Assembly (NCBI GenBank): GCA_035513345.1
Contig: DATKCF010000035.1
Span: 73,847-137,846 of the forward strand
Length of the DNA: 64,000 nucleotides
Source: DATKCF01 sp035513345
Lineage (GTDB): Bacteria > Gemmatimonadota > Gemmatimonadetes > Longimicrobiales > RSA9
Reading direction: 5' to 3'
In this document: positions 36,343 to 42,879 of the stretch, one piece after another
How the letters are laid out: each line of letters starts with the position of its first letter
Numbering within the stretch: the first letter of the stretch is position 1
Notes under the pieces: model-generated
Seen by the model: only the letters and a program-made list of their open reading frames with translations
Databases searched by the model: none
What the model was told of the DNA's origin: nothing
Position numbers and translations under genes: made by a program

Positions 36343-36406
36343 AGTCTGTTGGCATTCGAGCGCGATGCTCGACACCTTCGGTGACGAACCACCAGGTGCT
36401 GGCGGC
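36343..36406. terminator. candidate bidirectional hairpin region between convergent genes
   Basis: The 66-base gap between the regulator (plus) and cyclase (minus) genes contains a perfect six-pair hairpin 36356-36361/36367-36372 (TCGAGC/GCTCGA, loop GCGAT) and a small CACC-TTC-GGTG hairpin at 36373-36383. The same sequence word (AGTCTGTTG...GACGAACCAC, 36343-36392) follows the kinase gene at 35153. No T-run on either strand, so termination is inferred from position and folding. Confidence 0.35.
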
Positions 36407-37186
36407 TCAGGCCGCGACCAGCGCCAGAACCCGAAGCGGGCTGCCGCTGCCGCCGACGATCCGCAGTGGGGCGGCGATCACGATCGCGCCGCGCGCAGGA
36501 AGCCGGTCCAGGTTGCACAGGCTCGCGAGCCCGAACTTCCCCGCCCCGTGCATGATCGTGTGGTTCGGGAACGGCGGTTCGAAGCCGCCAGCCTGGCCCG
36601 CATCCGTTCCGATCGTCTCGACGCCGACGCCGAGAATGTCACGGTCGTGCGCCAGCAGCTCGGATGTTTCCTTTGCGAAGCCCGGCGTGTGCGGGCCGTT
36701 CGCATCCGCGTTCATGAACGCGGCCGGGTCGGTTCGCCGACTCCAGTCCGTCCGCAGAAGGACCCACGACCCGGCGGGAATCCGGCCATGCTCCGCTTCC
36801 CACTGCTCGACGCGTGCGCGCGTCAGCAGGAAGTCGTTGTTCTCCGCCGATTCTGCGCTGACGTCGATCACGCACGCGGGTCCGACGAAACGGCCTGCGG
36901 GAATCGTGTCGCACGCATTGTTCTCGAGGTTCCTGCCGGTGATCCAGTGGATCGGCGCGTCGAAATGCGTGCCCGTGTGCTCGCCGAGGTGAAGCGTGTT
37001 CCAGTACCAGGCCGGCCCCCGCTCGTCGTAACGCGAGAGCTCATCCACTGTCAGCCCCGGCGAGGGCGCAAAGATGTCCGGCAGGCCGATGACCGGCGTT
37101 TCCGGCGACAGCGGTTGCGTAAGATCGACGACTTGCACTGTCCCACTGCCCAGCGTGTCCGCCAGCTGGTCGAGGATCGACTGCAC
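36407..37186 (-). CDS. cyclase-family (kynurenine formamidase-like) metal hydrolase
   Basis: 259 residues from a GTG at 37186, set by a strong AGGAGG seven bases upstream. The family signature HTGTHFDAPIHW (metal-binding HxGTHxDxPxH) is present near residue 70, along with VVDLTQPLSPETPV at the N-terminus and the C-terminal HTIMHGAGKFGLASLCNLDRLP, which match the PF04199 cyclase family. Members hydrolyse N-formylkynurenine, isatin or related amides, using a divalent metal. Substrate cannot be settled here. The gene for a small membrane protein lies 29 bases upstream. Confidence 0.88.
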   Translation of the reverse strand: MQSILDQLADTLGSGTVQVVDLTQPLSPETPVIGLPDIFAPSPGLTVDELSRYDERGPAWYWNTLHLGEHTGTHFDAPIHWITGRNLENNACDTIPAGRFVGPACVIDVSAESAENNDFLLTRARVEQWEAEHGRIPAGSWVLLRTDWSRRTDPAAFMNADANGPHTPGFAKETSELLAHDRDILGVGVETIGTDAGQAGGFEPPFPNHTIMHGAGKFGLASLCNLDRLPARGAIVIAAPLRIVGGSGSPLRVLALVAA

Positions 37187-37215
37187 GTAGCCTCCTGTTT
37201 TCGTTGCGCGCCGCC

Positions 37216-37473
37216 CTATCGCAGAATCCGGTTACCCGTGCTCGACTGCCTGGGCGGACCCATCCGGAACCAGAGTACGAAGATCACGACCACGCCCCAC
37301 GCAACGAGCAGAACGTTGGTGACACTCGGCTGATCGAACAGCATCGTCTTGATGACGCTCGTCAGACCGAGCACCAGCCAGAACACCAGCGCAACACGGA
37401 AAACCAGGTCCGGCCAGTACCGTTTCGCGCGTGGCTTCGGGGCGCGTCCCGCGCGATCAACTTCATGCTTCAT
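37216..37473 (-). CDS. small membrane protein, unknown function
   Basis: 85 residues from ATG 37473. A basic N-terminus (GRAPKPRAKRYWPDL) is followed by two membrane helices (VFRVALVFWLVLGLTSVI and VTNVLLVAWGVVVIFVLWF) and a short polar tail. The longer upstream frame is non-coding in character. It stands 29 bases before the cyclase gene and is probably cotranscribed. Family not recognised. Confidence 0.65.
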   Translation of the reverse strand: MKHEVDRAGRAPKPRAKRYWPDLVFRVALVFWLVLGLTSVIKTMLFDQPSVTNVLLVAWGVVVIFVLWFRMGPPRQSSTGNRILR

Positions 37474-38048
37474 TCGGCCGGTCCATCGGCTCGGGTTGCT
37501 GCTTTCGCGTGCCACGGAATGGTAGCCCGATGTCCGGCTGCCGCCAATGGCTGACCTGCCCGGCGAATCCTCGTCCGGGCCGGCCGGTTCACGCTGGCTG
37601 CGCCACCGTTCCTTTCGATGCTCGACCATCGCACCCCTGCCTGTCAATGAGTCACCGTACCATCGAGAGCGCAACACAAGAGCGCAAAACAAGAGCGCAG
37701 AACTGGCCAGGATCAGCCAACTTCGGTTCGGCTGGCGCTCTCAACGGCGTTCACCGCGGAGAGCGCGAAGAGCGCGGAGTTCTGGAGCAATCCGGCGCTT
37801 CTCAGCCATGCGGGGCGGAGGCGGGTTGACGGAGAGGGAGCAGGGTAAGAGGCTGAGGCGGAGTAGTTGGTTGACGGGAAGGGATGGGGGGCGAGAAACG
37901 CTCACCTGATCGCCCTCTCCAAACCCACCCCGAACCCTGGTCCGCCTCCCTCGTCCCATCCTTGCCGTCTCCGCGCCGCCTCCTCTCCGTCGTCGACCTC
38001 TGCACCTTGCGCGTTGTCACCGCCGGTCCGCGCAACGCGACCTGCTAC
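37474..38048. other. 575-base intergenic region with low-complexity sequence
   Basis: No supported gene. At 37750-37779 there is a short purine-rich internal repeat (ACCGCGGAGAGCGCGAAG, then AGCGCGGAG) whose beginning, TTCACCGCGGAG, recurs at 59353-59364 in another non-coding gap. The rest (37800-37900) is G-rich on the plus strand (GGGAGCAGGG, GGGATGGGGGGCG) with no frame of coding character. The promoter of the 37473 gene must lie at its left end. Confidence 0.4.
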
Positions 38049-38642
38049 TCAGCCGGCCATTGGATTCACGCCCTTCAGCCAGCGCGCGAATTCGAATCGG
38101 TTCTCCAGCAGTGTCAGGTCGGTGACGAAACCGGCAGTGCCGCGCGGCGGCTCGTAGTGCGCATCGACTTTCGCGACGATCGTGGTCAGCGTGTCAGATG
38201 CGATGGCCGCGTCGACCGCGGCCCTCAGGCCGTCGGGCGAGTCGACGGCTGCCGTGCGCGGTACGCCGGCGCCGCTCGCCATGGCCGCAATGTCACTGCC
38301 GGTCGATGTCGCTGTCGGGAACCCGCCGACCGACAGCAGGCTGCCGTTGTCGAATACCACGTGCACCAGATTCGGCGGCCGGTAGCGCGCGAGTGTGGTC
38401 AGGCCGCCGAGATTCATGAGCACGGAGCCGTCGCCGTCGAGAACGATGACGCGCAGCTCGGGTCGCACCAGAGCAATGCCCAGCCCGAGTGACGATGCCA
38501 GCCCCATCGCGTGCTGCAGGTAGAACCAGTTCGGACGATGGCCCAGCGACTGCAGCTCGGCTGCCACCGCACCCATGATCGTGACGACGACGTTCGCCTC
38601 GAGGACCGGCCGGATCGATTCCAGCGCTTCGAGCCGCTTCAT
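38049..38642 (-). CDS. thiamine-diphosphate decarboxylase beta subunit (sulfopyruvate/phosphonopyruvate decarboxylase-like)
   Basis: 197 residues, the C-terminal (TPP pyrophosphate-binding) half of a split decarboxylase. The TPP motif runs from LDGDGSVLMNLGG to VHVVFDNGS (GDGS then N about 27 residues later). AMGLASSLGLGIAL is also typical. Its partner alpha subunit lies 13 bases upstream. The two-gene form with these lengths resembles ComDE sulfopyruvate decarboxylase and split phosphonopyruvate decarboxylases. No coenzyme M or phosphonate genes are nearby, so substrate is open. Confidence 0.85.
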   Translation of the reverse strand: MKRLEALESIRPVLEANVVVTIMGAVAAELQSLGHRPNWFYLQHAMGLASSLGLGIALVRPELRVIVLDGDGSVLMNLGGLTTLARYRPPNLVHVVFDNGSLLSVGGFPTATSTGSDIAAMASGAGVPRTAAVDSPDGLRAAVDAAIASDTLTTIVAKVDAHYEPPRGTAGFVTDLTLLENRFEFARWLKGVNPMAG

Positions 38643-38655
38643 GCGCGGGACCCGT

Positions 38656-39168
38656 TCACTCTTCCCACATCAGCTCGCGGTCCAGCAGCAGCGCAACCGG
38701 GCGCAGCGCGGAACCCGCAAGCGTCAGCGCCCTGTCGATCCGGTGGCGCACTGTCGATCTGTCATCGAGCACATCGTACGGAATGCGCAGCGCTTCCAGC
38801 ACATGCTCGGTCACGCCGCCGCCCTCCGTCTGCCACGGATCCCGCTCCCCCATGACGCCTCGCCGGCTGATCAGCAGCAGCAGCGGGATCCGGTAGAGCT
38901 GCGCGCCCGACACGATGCCGTTGATCGAGGCCAGGAATCCATGATTCTGCATGAGCATCGCGGAGCGGACGCCGGCCATGTGCGCACCCATCGAAATGCC
39001 GACGCCTTCCTCTTCCTTCGCAAGACGGACCAGGATCATCGCCGGGTCGTCCTCGGCCATGCGGATGAGATGCACGAGCCACGTCTCCGGCAGCGCGGAC
39101 ACGAGCCGTACGCCGTTGGCCACGAGCGCGTCGTAGATCACGCGCGAGTTTTCGATCGAGACCGGCAT
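38656..39168 (-). CDS. thiamine-diphosphate decarboxylase alpha subunit (sulfopyruvate/phosphonopyruvate decarboxylase-like)
   Basis: 170 residues, the N-terminal (pyrimidine-binding) half of the split enzyme. The catalytic glutamate that activates TPP is in LVRLAKEEEGVGISMGAHMAG near residue 50, and QNHGFLASINGIVSG and RIPLLLLISRRG match the same family. ATG 39168 is the only good start. The product should form a hetero-oligomer with the downstream beta subunit in the cytoplasm. Confidence 0.85.
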   Translation of the reverse strand: MPVSIENSRVIYDALVANGVRLVSALPETWLVHLIRMAEDDPAMILVRLAKEEEGVGISMGAHMAGVRSAMLMQNHGFLASINGIVSGAQLYRIPLLLLISRRGVMGERDPWQTEGGGVTEHVLEALRIPYDVLDDRSTVRHRIDRALTLAGSALRPVALLLDRELMWEE

Positions 39169-39264
39169 CGGGGATCACGGAGTATGCGACACGGAGCGGC
39201 ACCGCCCACACCGGTCCTCGCCCATGGTACGCCGGACAGGGCGCCGGTGCAACTGCCGCCCCAC

Positions 39265-40788
39265 CTACCGGACGCCGAGCTTCCGATCGAATTCGATCAG
39301 GTCCAGGTCATCGCGGTAGGCCGTCCTCTGCGGCGCCGGCAGACGGCGCCGCAATTCCGCATCGAACGCTTCCAGATCGCGCCCGGACGCTTCGGTCACC
39401 GTGTCGTCGCTGGAATACACGATGTCGCCTACACGACCTTCCTCCAGCCGCAGCGCGGAACGTGTGCGCTCCGCCGCCGCGAACGCCTTGCGCACGTTCG
39501 GGAATCGGAACGACAGAACGCCCGCCTCATCCGCTTCGACTTCCGCGTCGTACTCGGCAGCGAGCTGCCGAAGCTCCGACATGACGACGGCCGCACCCAC
39601 GGATTCATCGAGCGCGCTGCGCACCCAGCGCGTGGCGCTATCGGAGCGGACGAATCGGCCTTCGATGCCCGACTCGAACACCGTGCCGAGCAGCACACGG
39701 CGAACATTGCGCCTCTCGCGCTCGCGGTTCTCGCGCTGCACTCGCCAGCGCCGCACCAGATGCACACTGAAGAACACCACGCTGAACGTCACCGGCACCC
39801 ACACCAGCCCCGTCCACGCCAGCGGGCCGCCAAGTCCCAGACGCGGAAAGATGAACCACGGCGCCGTTGCCGCCGCCACCGTGTTGAACCCGTTCATCCC
39901 TGCGACAATGATGTCGTCCTTCTTCGCGTTGCCCGTCACGGCAAGCGCCATCTCCAGCCGCCGCCACGCCGGTTCCGGCTCCCGCGCCCGGACCCGACCG
40001 TGCGCGCTCACCAGCAACTCCGGGAACACGTACACGACTTCGCCGTCCGGCGTCACCCGCGCATCCCCGCTGTACGCTCCCATCAGTCGGCCCATCTCGT
40101 CCGTCGCCTCCGTCAACGGCAACGCCGAGAACTCGACCAGCTCCGCCGCCGACAGAACGCCCCGTCGCGATCGGATCAGCTCGACCTTCTCACGGTCCAG
40201 TGCCTCCTGCGTGACCACTGGACGGTCCGGACCAAACACGAACGCGAACACCTTCTTGTACAATGGAACCCGCTCCTGGCGGCCCCGCTCCCACCGATGT
40301 CCGTAGTACGGCCGACCGTACCGCCAGTTGTTCGTCCAGAACAGGTACCAGATCCAGAACGTCGGTATCCGCATCCGCGGACCGCGTCGGCCGCCACCGC
40401 CATCACGCGACTGCGACGCCACCAGCGCCGCAATTACCAGCGCCACGAACACCACGAAGTAGACCACCAGCATCAGCACGATCCAGATCTTGAACGCCCC
40501 CGCAACGAACCGCTTCGCGCCTCGCTTGAACCGGGACCACCACGACTCGTGATCGCGACGAACCATGCCCCGGTCGAACTCGAATACCAGGTCGCCCTGC
40601 TCACCAACCGCCACGTGCCCCCGCAGATCACCCAGCAGCGACTTCAGCGTCAGCTCCGCACGGTCCCGCGTCACTCCCGTCGCCGCCACAAGGTCGCCCA
40701 CCGTCGCACGGCCGCCCAACCCGCGCAGCGCCTTCACCGCCGTCAGACGCTCCGCCTCCGCAACCTCCACCTTCAGCTCGCCCGCCAT
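39265..40788 (-). CDS. large hypothetical membrane protein with N-terminal winged-helix-like domain
   Basis: 507 residues from ATG 40788; the frame extends upstream but into the promoter region and the opposite gene. Residues 1-65 look like a winged-helix/DprA-like segment (LTAVKALRGLGGRATVGDLVAATG). A membrane helix at about 100-122 (WIVLMLVVYFVVFVALVIAAL), a tyrosine/tryptophan-rich linker, a second winged-helix-like region (about 200-270, ELIRSRRGVLSAAELVEFSALP), a second hydrophobic pair (about 300-350) and a soluble C-terminal region follow. Function unknown; the protein is divergent from a marR gene with a shared AT-rich control region. Confidence 0.7.
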   Translation of the reverse strand: MAGELKVEVAEAERLTAVKALRGLGGRATVGDLVAATGVTRDRAELTLKSLLGDLRGHVAVGEQGDLVFEFDRGMVRRDHESWWSRFKRGAKRFVAGAFKIWIVLMLVVYFVVFVALVIAALVASQSRDGGGGRRGPRMRIPTFWIWYLFWTNNWRYGRPYYGHRWERGRQERVPLYKKVFAFVFGPDRPVVTQEALDREKVELIRSRRGVLSAAELVEFSALPLTEATDEMGRLMGAYSGDARVTPDGEVVYVFPELLVSAHGRVRAREPEPAWRRLEMALAVTGNAKKDDIIVAGMNGFNTVAAATAPWFIFPRLGLGGPLAWTGLVWVPVTFSVVFFSVHLVRRWRVQRENRERERRNVRRVLLGTVFESGIEGRFVRSDSATRWVRSALDESVGAAVVMSELRQLAAEYDAEVEADEAGVLSFRFPNVRKAFAAAERTRSALRLEEGRVGDIVYSSDDTVTEASGRDLEAFDAELRRRLPAPQRTAYRDDLDLIEFDRKLGVR

Positions 40789-40911
40789 TGCTCTGCCGTG
40801 ACTCCGTGTGGTTCGTCGATTCCCGGAATGCATACCTGTCTGGTGTCGATCCCGGAACCATGCGTGTTGTGTGCCGCGCTGGCTTCGACCCGTGACGGCA
40901 CGGACTCGTTC

Positions 40912-40943
40912 CAAAATATTTTGCCTTGACAAATCAAATGATG
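40912..40943. promoter_or_regulatory. AT-rich operator/promoter island between divergent genes
   Basis: In a GC-rich background this stretch holds a perfect 12-base palindrome, CAAAATATTTTG (40912-40923), next to TTGACAAATCAA (40926-40937), which contains a -35-like TTGACA and a TTGA/TCAA dyad. The marR start is 20 bases further on. MarR proteins typically bind such palindromes over their own promoters, so autoregulation and control of the divergent membrane gene are plausible. Site use is inferred. Confidence 0.5.
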
Positions 40944-40962
40944 TGCCCCACCTTCCCGCCCC

Positions 40963-41448
40963 ATGAGCCGCCGCGACGTCGAACGCGTCATGACCCTGTA
41001 TCCCCGCATCTTCTTCGCGTGTCACACCCGGCACGTGCGCGATGAGCGGTCCGGCACGGTCCTGACCGCGCACCAGGCGAGCATTCTGGACCACCTCGAG
41101 GAGCGGGACCCGGTGACGGTGGGCGAGCTGGCGGATCACATGGGTGTGACGCCGGGCACGATGTCGGTGCACCTGGACCGGCTGGAGGGTCGGGGGTTCG
41201 TGAGCCGGCGGCGGAGCGAGTCGGATGGCCGGCAGGTGGAGCTTCGGCTGACGGAAGACGGCGTGCGCGTTCGTGACGCGAAGTCGGTCCTCGATCCCGG
41301 CCTGGTGAGGCGGATGCTGGACCGGTTGTCGGCGTCGGAGCGGCGGGAAGCGATTCGTGGGCTGGCGCTGCTTGCGGAAGCCGCGCTGTCGTCGATGACG
41401 GCGCGTCCGGGCGGTGACCGGGGTGCACTCGGAGGAGGTGAACGATGA
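40963..41448 (+). CDS. MarR-family transcription regulator
   Basis: 161 residues. Winged helix-turn-helix from about 35 to 110: VLTAHQASILDHL, PVTVGELADHMGVTPGTMSVHLDRLEGRGFV (recognition helix) and the wing SESDGRQVELRLT. A tail rich in glycine follows. The ATG at 40963 lies beside an AT-rich palindromic region that is probably its own operator. The stop overlaps the SRPBCC gene start (ATGA), so both are one operon. Confidence 0.92.
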   Translation: MSRRDVERVMTLYPRIFFACHTRHVRDERSGTVLTAHQASILDHLEERDPVTVGELADHMGVTPGTMSVHLDRLEGRGFVSRRRSESDGRQVELRLTEDGVRVRDAKSVLDPGLVRRMLDRLSASERREAIRGLALLAEAALSSMTARPGGDRGALGGGER

Positions 41449-41981
41449 TGCGGTGGCTGCTGATCGTGGGTGGTGTTCTGGTAGGCCTCGTGGCGCTGAC
41501 GCTCGTTGTAGGGCTGTTGCGTCCGGCCGGGCACATTGCCGCGACGCGCGCGCATTACGCCGCCCCGGCAGCGGAAGTCTGGGCGGCCGTTTCGGACTGG
41601 GAGCGGTGGGGCGAATGGCAACCGGAGATCCGGACGGTCGAGCGGCTGCCTGACCGCGATGGTCATCCCGCGCTGCTGACGAGCGGCAGTTGGGGCGACA
41701 TGCCGATGGAGATTCTCGAATCGGATCCGCCTCGCCGGTTCGTGACGGAAGTGGACGGCGGCGCGTTCCGGGGCCGGTGGACGTACGAACTGGAGCCGGC
41801 GGACAACGGCACGCGTCTCACCATCACCGAGGAGGGCCAGGTTTCCAACCCGCTGTTCCGGGCGTTCATGATGTTTCACGACAACTACGCGACGATGTTC
41901 GAATACCATCGTGCGCTCGGTGAGCGCCTGAATGTGGCTGTCGTCGGCCAGGAAATTGTAGCCACCTCAATTGAAGGCTGA
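41445..41981 (+). CDS. SRPBCC-fold membrane-anchored protein
   Basis: 178 residues. An N-terminal membrane helix (LLIVGGVLVGLVALTLVVGLL) anchors a START/SRPBCC-like domain (about 35-175): AHYAAPAAEVWAAVSDWERWGEW at the entrance, MEILESDPPRRFVTEV, and YELEPADNGTRLTITEEGQV. Such domains bind hydrophobic ligands. Coupling to the MarR gene suggests that the regulator responds to, or controls handling of, a related ligand (inference). Confidence 0.85.
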   Translation: MMRWLLIVGGVLVGLVALTLVVGLLRPAGHIAATRAHYAAPAAEVWAAVSDWERWGEWQPEIRTVERLPDRDGHPALLTSGSWGDMPMEILESDPPRRFVTEVDGGAFRGRWTYELEPADNGTRLTITEEGQVSNPLFRAFMMFHDNYATMFEYHRALGERLNVAVVGQEIVATSIEG

Positions 41982-42042
41982 GGAACCAGGGTATGTGCGA
42001 GAGGCGTCGCGGATTCGGGGCCCGATCGGAACCCATTCCGTT

Positions 42043-42081
42043 CCCCAGAAACCCGCCCCAGAAACCAGCCCCAGAAACGAT
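42043..42081 (+). repeat. three 13-base tandem repeats upstream of the peroxiredoxin gene
   Basis: CCCCAGAAAC occurs three times at a 13-base period (42043, 42056, 42069) in the 181-base gap before the peroxiredoxin. Regular spacing near one helical turn and a quarter could represent regulator sites or simple slippage; no protein is implied by the sequence. Confidence 0.5.
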
Positions 42082-42162
42082 TGCCCCTCCCCATCACCTC
42101 GCCTGACCCTCCCCGTCTCGTTATGTTCAGCCCAGACGACCCCCCAGAACGCGAGGTTGGCC

Positions 42163-42741
42163 ATGAGATTGAACGGTGTACTGCCTGTGGCATTGCTGGG
42201 CGCGGCGCTGGTCGCCTCGCCGGCTGCGGCGCAGCAGCCGGCACCGCCGGAGATCGGCGCGGTGGCTCCGGACTTCGTGATGGAGGGTGCGACGCAGCAC
42301 GGCGTTCTGCGTGACAGCGTCCGCCTGAGCGACTATGCCGGCAAGACGGTCGTCCTGGCGTTCTTCTTCAGGGTCCGGACACGCGGCTGAACGATTCAAA
42401 TGCACGCGTACCGTGATCAGTACGCGCAGGTGTTCAACGGCGGCCAGGACGTGGTCCTGATCGCGATCAGCTCGGATCCTGTGGAAGCGCAGGCCAGCTG
42501 GATGAAGGACGACCAGTTCCAGTTCGTGATGGCGAGTGACGCGAATGGCGAAGCGTCACGTGCCTACGGCTCGTTCAACGAGGAACGGGAGAGTGTGGGC
42601 GGCCGCAACCTGTTCGTGATCGGACCGGATGGCCGGATCGCGCACCGGGCGCTGCCCTTCCGGGAGGTCGATGCGCAGGCGTACGAGGATCTCGGTGCGG
42701 CGATCCGCCGGCTGATCCCGCCGCCCGACCCCGGCAACTGA
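42163..42741 (+). CDS. secreted peroxiredoxin-like selenoprotein (in-frame TGA at codon 76 read as selenocysteine)
   Basis: 192 residues if TGA at 42388-42390 is read through. ATG 42163 gives a signal peptide (VALLGAALVASPAAA), so the protein is periplasmic. The thioredoxin fold reads GAVAPDFVMEGATQHG, KTVVLAFFFRVRTRG-U-TIQMHAYRDQY, VVLIAISSDPVEAQASW and GRNLFVIGPDGRI. The TGA stands exactly where AhpC/TSA peroxiredoxins have their peroxidatic cysteine (usual motif with TGGCT or TRGCT then QM), and the frame is intact on both sides. A hairpin 15 bases after the TGA fits a bacterial SECIS. A nonsense mutation is the alternative, but the position makes selenocysteine more likely. No sel genes are in the window. 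Confidence 0.85.
42405..42426 (+). promoter_or_regulatory. candidate bacterial SECIS hairpin
   Basis: A perfect seven-pair stem, CGCGTAC (42405-42411) with GTACGCG (42420-42426), closes an eight-base loop CGTGATCA located 22-29 bases after the TGA. Bacterial SECIS elements are short hairpins inside the coding region whose apical loop lies at about this distance and contains an exposed G/U for SelB; the loop here contains GTG. Identification rests on geometry only. Confidence 0.55.
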
Positions 42742-42797
42742 AGCGCAGGGTTCCCACCCGGCGCCGGCCGGCACGATCCGTGTCGCTGGCGCCATGA

Positions 42798-42835
42798 CAG
42801 AGGCCACGCCCCCATCGCTGGCGGCGTGGCCTCTG
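42798..42835. terminator. strong bidirectional hairpin terminator
   Basis: A perfect 13-pair stem, CAGAGGCCACGCC (42798-42810) with GGCGTGGCCTCTG (42823-42835), encloses a 12-base loop. It lies midway in the 138-base gap between the peroxiredoxin (plus) and sulfatase (minus) genes, where both transcripts must end. No T-run follows on either strand, which is common in GC-rich genomes. Confidence 0.7.
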
Positions 42836-42879
42836 AACATCCAGCCTCGAGCGATCGAGCATCGAGCGGCCCCTCTGCG

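Noticed and set aside
38575..40929. 784-codon plus-strand open frame opposite the decarboxylase and membrane genes
   Set aside because: Runs antisense across three gene boundaries and is arginine/histidine/glutamine-rich, typical of GC-rich shadow frames.
42388..42390. TGA as an ordinary nonsense mutation splitting the peroxiredoxin into two genes
   Set aside because: The second half has no ribosome binding site, the frame is continuous, and the TGA falls exactly at the catalytic cysteine; readthrough as selenocysteine explains all of it.
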